The notes under the pieces: generated by a model | Seen by the model: only the letters and a program-made list of their open reading frames with translations | Told to the model about the DNA's origin: nothing | Database searches by the model: none | Position numbers and translations under genes: made by a program | Shown here: positions 7,516 through 16,078 of the stretch, one piece after another | Layout: the number at the start of each line of letters is the position of its first letter | Position numbering within the stretch: the first letter of the stretch is position 1 | Source of the DNA: Aminobacterium mobile DSM 12262 | Lineage (GTDB): Bacteria; Synergistota; Synergistia; Synergistales; Aminobacteriaceae | Assembly: GCF_000526395.1 (NCBI RefSeq) | Contig: NZ_JAFZ01000003.1 | Location: forward strand, 62,001 to 126,000 | Reading direction: 5' to 3' | DNA length: 64,000 bases

Positions 7516-8088
7516 GTGAAAAGATCAATAGGCATTCATATGCCTGTCTACCCGGCTCCAGTTCTTATTATCGGGAATTACGATGAAAATGGCAAGTCGA
7601 ATATTATGACAGCAGCATGGGGAGGGATTTGCTGTTCTATTCCCCCATGTATCAATGTATCTCTACAAAAGAGCCGATACAGCTATAAAAATATTCTTGA
7701 GCGAAAAGCCTTTACAGTCAATATTCCGTCAGAAGAATATGTAAGTGAATCAGATTATTGTGGGATCGTTTCTGGCCGGGAGCAGGATAAGTTTGAAGTC
7801 ACAAACCTAACCCCTATACATGGAGAAAAGGTAAATGCTCCCTATGTGGAAGAGTTTCCTGTTTCTATGGAGTGTCGCTTGTTACAGACTATAGAGTTAG
7901 GTTCTCATGTCATGCTTATTGGAGAGATTGTCAATACTTTGGTTTCTGAAGGATGTTTAACAGATGAGAATTATCCGGATCCCATAAAGGTAAAGCCCAT
8001 TATTTTTACACCCAAGTTTCGTCATTATTATTCATTAGGTAAAGATTTAGGAGAGGCATATGTTTTAGGGAAAAAGTTTTTTAAGTAA
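7516..8088 (+). CDS. Flavin reductase-like (flavoredoxin type) FMN-binding protein
   Basis: 190 residues, GTG start with GAGGAGG about 8 nt upstream. The order of features fits the flavin-reductase-like split-barrel family: PAPVLIIGNYDENGKSNIMTAAW near the N-terminus, a PPCINVSL strand, YSYKNI, and FTVNIPSEEYV followed by DYCGIVSG. These proteins bind FMN and transfer electrons or reduce flavins; the C-terminal HYYSLG is also common in the family. The partner is unknown and the gene stands alone between a divergent hsp20 and its own terminator. It could supply electrons for oxidative-stress defence next to the rubrerythrin/encapsulin group, but that is context only. Confidence 0.85.
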   Translation: MKRSIGIHMPVYPAPVLIIGNYDENGKSNIMTAAWGGICCSIPPCINVSLQKSRYSYKNILERKAFTVNIPSEEYVSESDYCGIVSGREQDKFEVTNLTPIHGEKVNAPYVEEFPVSMECRLLQTIELGSHVMLIGEIVNTLVSEGCLTDENYPDPIKVKPIIFTPKFRHYYSLGKDLGEAYVLGKKFFK

Positions 8089-8114
8089 AGTGAAAGAAAT
8101 ATGTCTTGCTACGC

Positions 8115-8142
8115 AAGCCTGCGGCCCTCTATCCGCAGGCTT
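8115..8142 (+). terminator. Terminator after the flavin reductase gene
   Basis: AAGCCTGCGG (8115-8124) and CCGCAGGCTT (8133-8142) form a 10-bp stem around an 8-nt loop, followed by ATGTTTCTT, a weak T-tract. Confidence 0.7.
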
Positions 8143-8204
8143 ATGTTTCTTAAATAACCTTGTTATTATTTACGATAGTTTCTATTAACAGGAGGTAGTT
8201 TTTA

Positions 8205-10067
8205 ATGGTGATGGGGTTAACAAAGAACGTTCCATTTATGAAAAAAGATCCTTCAAATGATGGGGTGTTACCTATAGGGAGTCTTCCTAGAAGAGACGAG
8301 ATAGATAGGCGGTATCTATGGAAACTTGAAGATATTTACTCTTCTTCAGAGTCTTGGGAAAAAGATTTTTATCATCTAGAAGAAATGCTCCCTCGATTTA
8401 GTGAGTTCCGCGGTGCTTTACATCTCTCTGCATCTACCCTTTTAGGAGGTCTCCGCCTTATGGAGGATGCAGAAATTATTATGGGTAAGCTCTATGCTTA
8501 TGCTGTGATGAGAAGCCATGAAGATATGGCGAATAAAGCTGCTCAAGCCTTGGCAGAGCGGGCAGAGCTCTTGCTTGTAAAACTTTCTGCCGCTGTTTCC
8601 TTTTATACGCCAGAAATCTTGGAGATGGACGAAATAAAGATTCGAGAATTTATGGAAGAGGAGAAGGAGCTTCAAATATATCGCTTCTTTTTCGAAGATC
8701 TCATGCGCTCCCGGCCTCACACTCTTTCCTCAGTGGAAGAAGAGCTGTTAGCGAGATCTGGGGAAATAGCCCGAGCTCCAGAGAACATCTTCTCTCTTTT
8801 TACGAACGCCGATATAAAATTTCCTACCGTAACTGATGAGGATGGGAATGCAATAGAGCTAAGCGAGGAGCGATATATTCGCCTTATCCGTTCTCAGAAT
8901 CGTAACGTTCGTCATGAGGCGTATGAGGGGTTATTTCGTACCTATGACCAATATCAGAACAGCTTAGCTGCCATGTATGGGGCGAGCGTAAAGGGGGATA
9001 TTTTCTACTCCCGATCCAGAAAATATAACAGTAGTCTTGAGGCAGCTCTTCATCCAGAGAATATTTCTCCGTCTGTGTACGATATGGTTGTAGATACAGT
9101 TCGAGACAATCTTGAACCTCTTCACGAATATGTACAGTTGAGAAAAGAGGTTCTGGCTCTCCCTGAGCTGGCTATGTGTGATCTCTACGTTCCTTTGGTA
9201 GATGAACCTCAAAAGGAAATTTCTTATGAAGAGGCATGTAATGTGGTTCTAGATGGCCTCCGACCTTTAGGCGAAGAGTATGTTTCTATATTAAAGGAAG
9301 GATTTTTGTCAGGATGGATTGATGTATACGAAAACGAGGGGAAGAGAAAGGGAGCTTATTCCTGGGGGAGTTATGGTACCCATCCCTACGTTCTTTTAAA
9401 CTATAACGGAACGATTCATGATATGTTTACGATTGCCCATGAAATGGGGCACGCCATTCATACATGGTATTCTCATAAGCATCAGCCTTATGTTTATGCC
9501 GATTACACTATTTTTTTAGCAGAGGTGGCTTCCACTACAAACGAAGCGCTGCTTCTTCAATTCCTTCTTAAAAACTCCCGGAAAGATGCTGAGCGACTCT
9601 ACCTTTTGAATTATTCCCTTGAACAGATCAGGACCACCGTTTATCGGCAGGCGATGTTTGCTGATTTTGAAAAAATGACCCATAGCATGATGGAAAAGGG
9701 AGAACCTCTTACGGCTGATCGTCTTTCAAATATATGGCATGAATTAAATGAGGCTTATTACGGTTCTCATATTAGTGTGGATCACCTTATTGATATTGAA
9801 TGGGCCAGAATTCCTCATTTTTATAGCGCATTTTATGTTTATAAGTATGTAACAGGTTATGCTGCCGCTACATCCCTTTCTCAAAAGATTTTAAGAGAAG
9901 GAAAGGACGCTCAGCGTCAATATATTGAGTTTTTGAAGAAGGGGCGTTCCGCTTATTCTTTAAATATCCTCAATGAAGCAGGGGTAGACATGACGACTTC
10001 TCAGCCTCTTCTGGATACAATAGCTCTCTTTAAAAAGAACCTTATGGAAATGAAGTCTCTTTTATAG
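8205..10067 (+). CDS. pepF: Oligoendopeptidase F (M3B metallopeptidase)
   Basis: 620 residues, ATG 8205 with AGGAGG about 10 nt upstream. The zinc-binding motif HEMGH lies at residues 412-416 and the third ligand is expected in EVASTTNE near residue 440. PYVLLNYNGT before it and YRQAMFADFE after it are typical of the M3B/PepF family, which degrades cytoplasmic oligopeptides of about 7-20 residues. The first 30 residues are a variable extension before RRYLWKLEDIY. The protein is soluble, with no signal peptide. For a peptide-fermenting organism this is a core enzyme that releases amino acids after oligopeptide import. It is transcribed alone. Confidence 0.95.
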   Translation: MVMGLTKNVPFMKKDPSNDGVLPIGSLPRRDEIDRRYLWKLEDIYSSSESWEKDFYHLEEMLPRFSEFRGALHLSASTLLGGLRLMEDAEIIMGKLYAYAVMRSHEDMANKAAQALAERAELLLVKLSAAVSFYTPEILEMDEIKIREFMEEEKELQIYRFFFEDLMRSRPHTLSSVEEELLARSGEIARAPENIFSLFTNADIKFPTVTDEDGNAIELSEERYIRLIRSQNRNVRHEAYEGLFRTYDQYQNSLAAMYGASVKGDIFYSRSRKYNSSLEAALHPENISPSVYDMVVDTVRDNLEPLHEYVQLRKEVLALPELAMCDLYVPLVDEPQKEISYEEACNVVLDGLRPLGEEYVSILKEGFLSGWIDVYENEGKRKGAYSWGSYGTHPYVLLNYNGTIHDMFTIAHEMGHAIHTWYSHKHQPYVYADYTIFLAEVASTTNEALLLQFLLKNSRKDAERLYLLNYSLEQIRTTVYRQAMFADFEKMTHSMMEKGEPLTADRLSNIWHELNEAYYGSHISVDHLIDIEWARIPHFYSAFYVYKYVTGYAAATSLSQKILREGKDAQRQYIEFLKKGRSAYSLNILNEAGVDMTTSQPLLDTIALFKKNLMEMKSLL

Positions 10068-10110
10068 GTAGACGCCTTTTGCGAAGCAATTAATTATTTC
10101 TATTTGAAGT

Positions 10111-10204
10111 AAAGAGAGCCCTGTTTGTTTATGAGGGGCACTTTTAAATGCTAGATTTTCTGTCCAACTTTTGGAGTGCTGAACAGTATCTAAGGGCTCT
10201 CTTT
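10111..10204 (+). terminator. Long-loop hairpin between convergent pepF and symporter genes
   Basis: AAAGAGAGCCCT (10111-10122) pairs perfectly with AGGGCTCTCTTT (10193-10204), and the stem is followed by TTAATA on the plus strand. The loop is 70 nt and contains further complementarity (GCACT at 10138-10142 with AGTGC at 10175-10179; TCCAA with TTGGA nearby). It most likely terminates both convergent genes, but the loop is far longer than in ordinary terminators. Confidence 0.5.
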
Positions 10205-10283
10205 TTAATATCTTTCCTTATAACTATAACAGCTGCCACATCGTCGATGTCAGAAAGCTACAGTATGTAATGAAGGAAATAAG

Positions 10284-11630
10284 TTACATATGTCCCTTTT
10301 TGTAGTCATTAAACAACTGTACAAATTTCCCACTGAGCAATAGAAGGGCGAGCATATTCGGAAGGCCCTCTATCCCTGTGGAAATATCTACTATTGTCCA
10401 CACAAACTCTACAGATAAGCTCACTGCAATGAAAGGAGGAATCAAATATATCCATCGGAAAAAACGCACTGCCTTTTGCCCGAAAAGATAAACTACAGAT
10501 GTTTCATATTCTATATAGTATCCCACCATTGTAGAAAATGCCGCAAGTAAGACTCCTATTGCTACTATTCCTGTTCCCCATTTCCCGTAAAATTGCTGGA
10601 AGGCCGAAAACGTTAGTTCCACTCCATTTAAACCACTGTGCCAAATGTTCGGAGCTGCAACAAGAATAACGAGAGCTGTCATAGTGCAAATGACGATTGT
10701 ATCTATAAAAACCTCAAAGGCTCCGAATAGGCCTTGTCGTATAGGATGGTCTGTTATGGCTGTAGCATGAACCATTGGGGCGGAGCCCATGCCAGCCTCG
10801 TTAGAGAACATGCCTCGAGACATTCCTCTTTTCATTGTTAGTAAGATAGCAGACCCTGCAAATCCGCCTATTGCCGGAGTAGGGCTAAAAGCATCTTTGA
10901 AAATGAGAACGAGTGCATTGGGAAGAGCCGTAATATTGGCTATTATAATAACGAGAGAAGCGATTATATAAAATAAGCACATAAAAGGCATAAGTTTTTC
11001 ACAAAAAACACCTATTCGTTTAAAACCGCCTATAATAACAAGAGCTGTTAGTAACACTGCAACAGTAGCTGTCCATATTGGTGGAATATTAAAAGCCTCG
11101 CGCATGGCCATGCCCATTGTGTGGGGTTGAACCCATACAGCAGTACCAAGAGCTCCTAAAACCATCATCGCTGCAAAGAATTTCGCTAAAGGTTTCCATT
11201 TAGGGCCCAGGCCTTTCTCTATATAGTACATAGGGCCGCCATAGTAATTTCCCTGACTATCTTTTTCTCTATATTCTACGGCAAGTGAGACCTCTACCAT
11301 TTTTGTCATCATTCCAAAGAAAGCGACAATCCACATCCAGAAAATAGCGCCTGGTCCTCCCATGGCGATAGCGGTTGCTACTCCGGCGATATTGCCATTT
11401 CCGACAGTTCCCGCGAGGGCAGTAGAAACAGCCTGCCATGGCGTCATAACTCCTTCGCCTCGATTAGTTTCTTTCCGGAATACCTTGCCTAGCGTGTTAT
11501 TCAGGATATATCCCAAATGAGTAATTTGGAAAAAACCTGTTCGAATACTAAAAATAAGACCGCATGAGAAAATAAGGATCATCATTGGCCAACCCCATAA
11601 AACACCTGCAAACCAATTACAGAAGCGCAT
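10284..11630 (-). CDS. Sodium:alanine/glycine symporter (AGCS family)
   Basis: 448 residues with about ten hydrophobic membrane segments spread evenly over the whole length. The AGCS signature is visible as GTVGNGNIAGVATAIAMGGPG (about residues 73-93), together with MYYIEKGLG and KRGMSRGMFSNEAGMGSAPM in the centre. Members import alanine or glycine with Na+. The start ATG 11630 has GGAGGGA about 6 nt upstream. The leader upstream is unusually long and carries a terminator-like hairpin and a separate strong dyad, suggesting control by attenuation. The nearest gene upstream is a LysR regulator on the same strand, but a strong terminator separates them. Confidence 0.94.
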   Translation of the reverse strand: MRFCNWFAGVLWGWPMMILIFSCGLIFSIRTGFFQITHLGYILNNTLGKVFRKETNRGEGVMTPWQAVSTALAGTVGNGNIAGVATAIAMGGPGAIFWMWIVAFFGMMTKMVEVSLAVEYREKDSQGNYYGGPMYYIEKGLGPKWKPLAKFFAAMMVLGALGTAVWVQPHTMGMAMREAFNIPPIWTATVAVLLTALVIIGGFKRIGVFCEKLMPFMCLFYIIASLVIIIANITALPNALVLIFKDAFSPTPAIGGFAGSAILLTMKRGMSRGMFSNEAGMGSAPMVHATAITDHPIRQGLFGAFEVFIDTIVICTMTALVILVAAPNIWHSGLNGVELTFSAFQQFYGKWGTGIVAIGVLLAAFSTMVGYYIEYETSVVYLFGQKAVRFFRWIYLIPPFIAVSLSVEFVWTIVDISTGIEGLPNMLALLLLSGKFVQLFNDYKKGHM

Positions 11631-12116
11631 TTAAAGTCCCTCCTTATTTTTAGTTTTTGTGCAATACAAAACAAAGGGAAGAGTTCTTCTTCCCTAAGGC
11701 TATGCAGAAATATTTTTAGTGAAAATACTAGTTGGATATCTCCCGACAACTTTTTGACGCAACCTTATTTTCGAGTCGGGAGATGCACGAAGAGGTTTTT
11801 TATTGGAAACTCCGCATGGTTCGCAGTTAAATATGTCTATTATGGACAAAAAATTTAATAGAACCTGTACTCTAACGTAAAAAGAAAATACCTATATAAA
11901 ATTCTAAGAACATGTAGTTTATTGCGTTTTTAAGTGCCCAACTTAGATCTATCTCAACTTTAAAGAAGTTCATCATATCAGAAACGCGAGAGACAACTTT
12001 TTAGCTTTTTATAGTAAAAGAATGAGATATATTTCTCTTTCTTGTATATAAGATACATCGGATATTATTAATTGCAATAATTATTTGCCAATCAGTTTCA
12101 TAATAAAAACATTATC
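11631..12116 (-). promoter_or_regulatory. Long non-coding leader region of the alanine symporter gene, candidate attenuator or riboswitch
   Basis: No credible gene is visible in this AT-rich gap of almost 500 bp. Reading toward the symporter, a 10-bp perfect stem ATCTCCCGAC/GTCGGGAGAT (11784-11775 with 11747-11738, 27-nt loop) is followed by a terminator-like hairpin and then the ribosome site. The loop AGGTT could pair with the AACCT lying just upstream of the stem, allowing a pseudoknot. I could not match it to glycine, lysine, T-box or other consensus elements I know. No clear promoter was found. Confidence 0.4.
11675..11695 (-). terminator. Terminator-like hairpin in the symporter leader
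   Basis: AGGGAAGA and TCTTCCCT (8 bp, 5-nt loop) followed on the minus strand by TTGTTTTGT. It lies 45 bp upstream of the coding start, where it could act as an intrinsic attenuator. Confidence 0.5.
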
Positions 12117-12159
12117 AATAAAGAAAGCCCTTGTTGTACCCGCAAGGGCTTTCTTTATT
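12117..12159. terminator. Strong bidirectional terminator downstream of the LysR gene
   Basis: A 17-bp perfect inverted repeat, AATAAAGAAAGCCCTTG (12117-12133) and CAAGGGCTTTCTTTATT (12143-12159), with a 9-nt loop. It follows the LysR stop codon by about 100 bp on the minus strand and is symmetric enough to work on both strands. Confidence 0.85.
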
Positions 12160-12255
12160 TAGAGATGGGATAATATGATTTATTACTTCTAGTATATACG
12201 CTTTGTTCCCTTCTTCTTTGCTATTTTGTATAAAACAAGATTAAAGCGATAGTTT

Positions 12256-13185
12256 TTAGTCTTTCGCACTATAGGCTGTTCCTAGCACTTCTGAAGCAAC
12301 TTTTTCAGCAATTTTCCCCATTTCCCAGCCTGCATAAGAAAATCCTTTTACTGTGGAGTGAACGAGGAAGATTTCGCGGTTTATACTATGAAATCCTCGT
12401 AGAGGGAGTATCACCACTTCTTTATGTTGCACGTCTTTCCTTACCGCTATTTCTGTTGCTATTCCAATACCGATACCTTGAGAAACGAGCCCCGTAAGAA
12501 TCTCCTCATTATCTACCTGTATCAATTGAGGTATTTTAAGGCGATAGTTAAGAAAAAAGTCGTTTAAATAATAATAAAGAGCAGTCTTATTCGTATATGT
12601 AATAAAAGGTTCTTTTAAGAGATCAGAAGGATGGATGATCGTACGTGTTGCCCATGGATGATCAGGAGAGGCAATAAGGACAAAGGGGCTTCTTCCAAGA
12701 GATTTAAGTGTACAGGACGAAGGAGGGGAAAGAAGAGGGTTACATCCTAAAAAGGCAAGCTCTATTTCGTCTTGCTCGATCATAGAAAAAAGCGTTTTTT
12801 CAGAATTTATTTTCAAACATATCTCTATGTGAGGAAATTTATGGCGAAACTCCTTAATTATGAAAGGGATGATTGTCTTCGAATAAGAAGCAGTTGTTCC
12901 TAAATGGAGTTGCCCGTATTTTAGTAATTGCATATCGCGAAATTTTTCTGGAATAGCATCTGCTCGTTTTAAGAGATCACATGCAAGCATATAGAGAATT
13001 CTTCCTTCAGGCGTTACTGCGAAACTCCGCCCTCTTCTGTTAAAGAGCTTAACGTCATAATTTTTTTCTAGCGCTGCAATATATTGACTTACTGAAGGTT
13101 GAGAAAGAAAAAGTTTTTCTCCAGCTCGTCGGAAGGATCCTTCTTCAACTGTGGCGCAAAAAACCCGTAATTGGTTTAAAGTCAC
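12256..13185 (-). CDS. LysR-family transcriptional regulator
   Basis: 309 residues, GTG start at 13185 preceded by GGGGGGA. The N-terminal winged HTH is clear (MTLNQLRVFCATVEEGSFRRAGEKLFLSQPSVSQYIAALE, quoted here only as the region 1-40), followed by the linker helix and a periplasmic-binding-like effector domain with LHLGTTASYSKTIIP and LVSQGIGIGIATE. LysR proteins bind T-N11-A sites next to divergent targets and respond to a small molecule. The gene is divergent from the M20/glyA/TRAP catabolic cluster across 284 bp rich in AT dyads, so it probably regulates that cluster. The ligand may be a cluster substrate, but this is inference. Confidence 0.92.
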   Translation of the reverse strand: MTLNQLRVFCATVEEGSFRRAGEKLFLSQPSVSQYIAALEKNYDVKLFNRRGRSFAVTPEGRILYMLACDLLKRADAIPEKFRDMQLLKYGQLHLGTTASYSKTIIPFIIKEFRHKFPHIEICLKINSEKTLFSMIEQDEIELAFLGCNPLLSPPSSCTLKSLGRSPFVLIASPDHPWATRTIIHPSDLLKEPFITYTNKTALYYYLNDFFLNYRLKIPQLIQVDNEEILTGLVSQGIGIGIATEIAVRKDVQHKEVVILPLRGFHSINREIFLVHSTVKGFSYAGWEMGKIAEKVASEVLGTAYSAKD

Positions 13186-13232
13186 GAACTATCCCCCCAA
13201 TATATAATTTTTATTATGCAATACATGGTTGA

Positions 13233-13253
13233 ATGATTATTATATCTAATCAT
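13233..13253. promoter_or_regulatory. Candidate LysR operator
   Basis: ATGATTA (13233-13239) and TAATCAT (13247-13253) form a perfect dyad with a 7-bp centre and include a T-N11-A core. It lies about 50 bp upstream of the LysR start, a typical autoregulatory position. A second AT-rich dyad, ATTATT-GTAATT-AATAAT, lies near 13411-13428 close to the divergent M20 gene. Confidence 0.45.
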
Positions 13254-13469
13254 AAAAGATACACCCTTATTTTACACAATATAACAGAAATTAGTATTTA
13301 AGTTTGTCGAAACTGGATGAGGAGGCAAAAAGAAAGAATTTAATATGTGCCAAGAAGCACAATGTGCCTTATTTATAATGTTTTTATTATGTAATTGATT
13401 GATAATTGATTATTGTAATTAATAATAGGTGATGTATGTTTATATCACACGATGCGGGGTGAGACTCTT

Positions 13470-14660
13470 ATGAAGGAAAAAGAAAGAGAAACAGATCTCA
13501 TTCAATTGTGTCAGGAGTTAATACGACGACCGAGCTTGTCAGGTAAAGAGAGAGACATTGCCCATTACATTGCAGATGTGATGAGGTTCATCGGTTACGA
13601 TGAAGTTTCGATTGACTCTCTTGGGAATGTAGTGGGTCGCATTGCTTTTCATGCTCCAGGTAAGCGTCTTCTCTTTGAATCTCAAATGGATCATGTCGAT
13701 CCGGGGACTCTTGCTGATTGGAGTTTTTATCCCTATGGTGCATTTATAAAAGATGGTTGTATCTATGGCCGGGGAGCTTCAGATCAAAAGGGATGCCTAG
13801 CCGCTATGGTGATGGCAGGAGCAGAGTTAAAAGATAAGTTTTATGACACTTTGAAAGGCGAACTCGTGGTTGCGGGGACCGTGTTTCAAGAGCGTTTTGA
13901 AGGTATTGCTTCTCGGTCTGTAGCTTCTACTTTTCCTCCAGATTATGTTGTTTTAGGGGAAGCTACGGATCTAAAGGTAAAACGTGGTCAGCGGGGACGT
14001 GCCGAAATAGTAATTGAAACGCAAGGACGGATGGCGCACTCTTCTAATCCAGAGCTAGGTTCAAACCCAGCTGATGCCATGATATCAATTCTTTCTTCGA
14101 TTTATCAGTTCTTTACTCCCTCCTTCCAACCTTTTTTTGGGGAGAATGTTCTCGTTCTTACAACTCTTCATACGTATCCTGATTTGGGGACAGGACTTGT
14201 TCCAGAGATTTGCCGAGCGATTTTTGACTTGCGTATTTCTCCAGATGATTCTCCAGAATCTGTAATTGAAAAATTTGGAATTTTCATAGATCAAGTGAAA
14301 GATTCCTTACATGGAATTAAGGTTAAAATTTTTGTCTCTGAAACAGAAGAACGAACATATACAGGAGCTCCCATCAGAGGAAAACACTTTGCCAGCGCGT
14401 GGGCTTTATCACCTGATTCGGAATATCTAAAAAAAGTTCTGAATGCTGTTATGGCTTTAGATGTGGAAAGTAGATTATCAGATTCTCCAGGGTTTGGTAC
14501 TAATGGTTGTTATTATGCGGGGGAATTAGGAATTCCTACAGTTGCTTTTGGCCCTTCAGGAGAAGGGCAAGTCCATAGCGTTGATGAATACATAGAAATA
14601 AATGACCTTTTACGTGCCTTTAGAGGATATGAGGGTATTGCTAGGGAAGTTTTAGCCTGA
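13470..14660 (+). CDS. YgeY-like M20 family protein with altered catalytic residues
   Basis: 396 residues from ATG 13470 (GGGGTGAG about 8 nt upstream; an in-frame ATG at 13452 overlaps that site). It aligns along its whole length with the M20 protein encoded at 22526, including [44 protein letters not shown], and HSVDEYIEI. Two positions that M20 enzymes need differ: the zinc-ligand His of the GHxD motif is Gln (SQMD, Gln72), and the general-base Glu of the EE pair is Gln (FQER, Gln140). The other metal ligands remain. It may be inactive, bind one metal, or catalyse different chemistry. First gene of the cluster divergent from LysR. Confidence 0.85.
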   Translation: MKEKERETDLIQLCQELIRRPSLSGKERDIAHYIADVMRFIGYDEVSIDSLGNVVGRIAFHAPGKRLLFESQMDHVDPGTLADWSFYPYGAFIKDGCIYGRGASDQKGCLAAMVMAGAELKDKFYDTLKGELVVAGTVFQERFEGIASRSVASTFPPDYVVLGEATDLKVKRGQRGRAEIVIETQGRMAHSSNPELGSNPADAMISILSSIYQFFTPSFQPFFGENVLVLTTLHTYPDLGTGLVPEICRAIFDLRISPDDSPESVIEKFGIFIDQVKDSLHGIKVKIFVSETEERTYTGAPIRGKHFASAWALSPDSEYLKKVLNAVMALDVESRLSDSPGFGTNGCYYAGELGIPTVAFGPSGEGQVHSVDEYIEINDLLRAFRGYEGIAREVLA

Positions 14661-14757
14661 GGCGATACGAGGGGAATTTGTTGCAAGAATATTTGAGTAT
14701 GTCGACGTCGCGACTCGGAACACTCTAAAAATCAGCAGTTGTTTAGGAGGGGAACAT

Positions 14758-16014
14758 ATGTTTGAGCAGGGTTGGAATATGCTTGAAAAAACAGATAATG
14801 CTATAGCCGATATCATAGCCCGCGAGAGGGATCGTCAGGATCATGGTATCGAGTTGATCGCTTCCGAAAATTTTGTTTCTCCTGCAGTGTTGTGTGCTAT
14901 GGGGTCTATCCTGACCAATAAATATGCGGAGGGATACCCGGCCCACCGTTATTATGGCGGCTGCCACATTGTTGACGAGGCCGAAAATCTGGCACGAGAC
15001 AGAGCGAAGAAGCTCTTCGGGTGCGACCATGTGAACGTACAGCCTCATTCAGGCTCTCAGGCCAACATGGCAGTTTACTTCACATGCCTTAAGCCAGGGG
15101 ATACGGTTTTGGCCATGAACCTGTCCCATGGCGGACACTTGACCCACGGTTCCCCAGTAAACTTTTCAGGGAAGCTTTATAACATTGTTCCCTATGGAGT
15201 CAGCCGAGATACGGAGACCATCGACTTTGCAGAAGTAGAGCGGCTGGCACTGGAACATCATCCGAAGCTTATTGTATGCGGAGCGAGCGCCTATCCCCGC
15301 GAGATTGACGCGGAGAGATTCAGAGAGATAGCGGACAAAGTAGGCGCTCTCCTCATGTTTGACATAGCCCATATAGCAGGACTTGTGGCAGCTGGACTTC
15401 ATAAAGATCCAGTTCCCTTCTGCGACTTTGTAACCACCACGACCCACAAGACCCTTCGGGGTCCCCGGGGCGGCATGATCATGTGCCGAGAGCAGTATGC
15501 GAAAGACCTGGACAAGAGCATCTTCCCGGGAATGCAGGGAGGTCCTCTGATGCACGTGATCGCGGCGAAGGCAGTAGCCTTCGAGGAAGCCCTTCGGCCA
15601 TCTTTCAAGAGCTACCAGAAGAAGATAGTGGAGAACGCCGCCGTTTTGGCTGATGAGCTGTTGAGCCACGACCTTCATCTCGTATCAGGTGGAACGGACA
15701 ACCATCTGATCCTCATTAACCTTACGAACCGTAACGTGACAGGCAAGGCAGTGGAGGCGGCGCTTGACAAGGCTGGGATTACGGTGAACAAGAATACGGT
15801 TCCCTTCGAGACCCAAAGTCCCTTTGTGACGAGCGGTATCCGCATCGGGACCCCGGCGGTAACCACTCGTGGTTTTGGCTCAGACGAGATGAAGAAGATA
15901 GCGGCGTGGATCAACGACGTGGTGGATAACGTAGAGAACGAGAAGGTTTTGTCGAGGATTCGCGGTGAAGTTCTGGAGCTGTGCGGAAAATATCCTCTTT
16001 ACGCAGGGTTTTAA
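14758..16014 (+). CDS. glyA: Serine hydroxymethyltransferase
   Basis: 418 residues, normal for bacterial SHMT. Landmarks are [11 protein letters not shown] (about residues 31-41), [27 protein letters not shown], and the PLP-lysine segment [15 protein letters not shown] near residue 230. It interconverts serine and glycine with tetrahydrofolate and can also cleave threonine or other beta-hydroxy amino acids. GGAGGGG precedes ATG 14758. From about 14890 onward the codon third positions are visibly richer in G and C than in neighbouring genes. Placed between an M20-family gene and a PLP enzyme, it may serve catabolism as well as one-carbon supply. Confidence 0.97.
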   Translation: MFEQGWNMLEKTDNAIADIIARERDRQDHGIELIASENFVSPAVLCAMGSILTNKYAEGYPAHRYYGGCHIVDEAENLARDRAKKLFGCDHVNVQPHSGSQANMAVYFTCLKPGDTVLAMNLSHGGHLTHGSPVNFSGKLYNIVPYGVSRDTETIDFAEVERLALEHHPKLIVCGASAYPREIDAERFREIADKVGALLMFDIAHIAGLVAAGLHKDPVPFCDFVTTTTHKTLRGPRGGMIMCREQYAKDLDKSIFPGMQGGPLMHVIAAKAVAFEEALRPSFKSYQKKIVENAAVLADELLSHDLHLVSGGTDNHLILINLTNRNVTGKAVEAALDKAGITVNKNTVPFETQSPFVTSGIRIGTPAVTTRGFGSDEMKKIAAWINDVVDNVENEKVLSRIRGEVLELCGKYPLYAGF

Positions 16015-16078
16015 GAGCGAAAATATCGGCTAGAAGAGAACAGACAGTGAGAATATATAAGAACGGGAGTGAGCAAGA

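Noticed and set aside
10111-10204. Insertion sequence end or MITE
   Set aside because: Only one copy is visible in this window and there is no transposase or target duplication; reported as an unusual hairpin only.
11631-12116. Glycine riboswitch upstream of the alanine symporter
   Set aside because: The family often has one, but the conserved aptamer core could not be found on the minus strand; kept only as an unassigned leader.
15166-15678. 170-codon minus-strand ORF opposite glyA
   Set aside because: Arises from the GC-rich third positions of glyA; no domain features.
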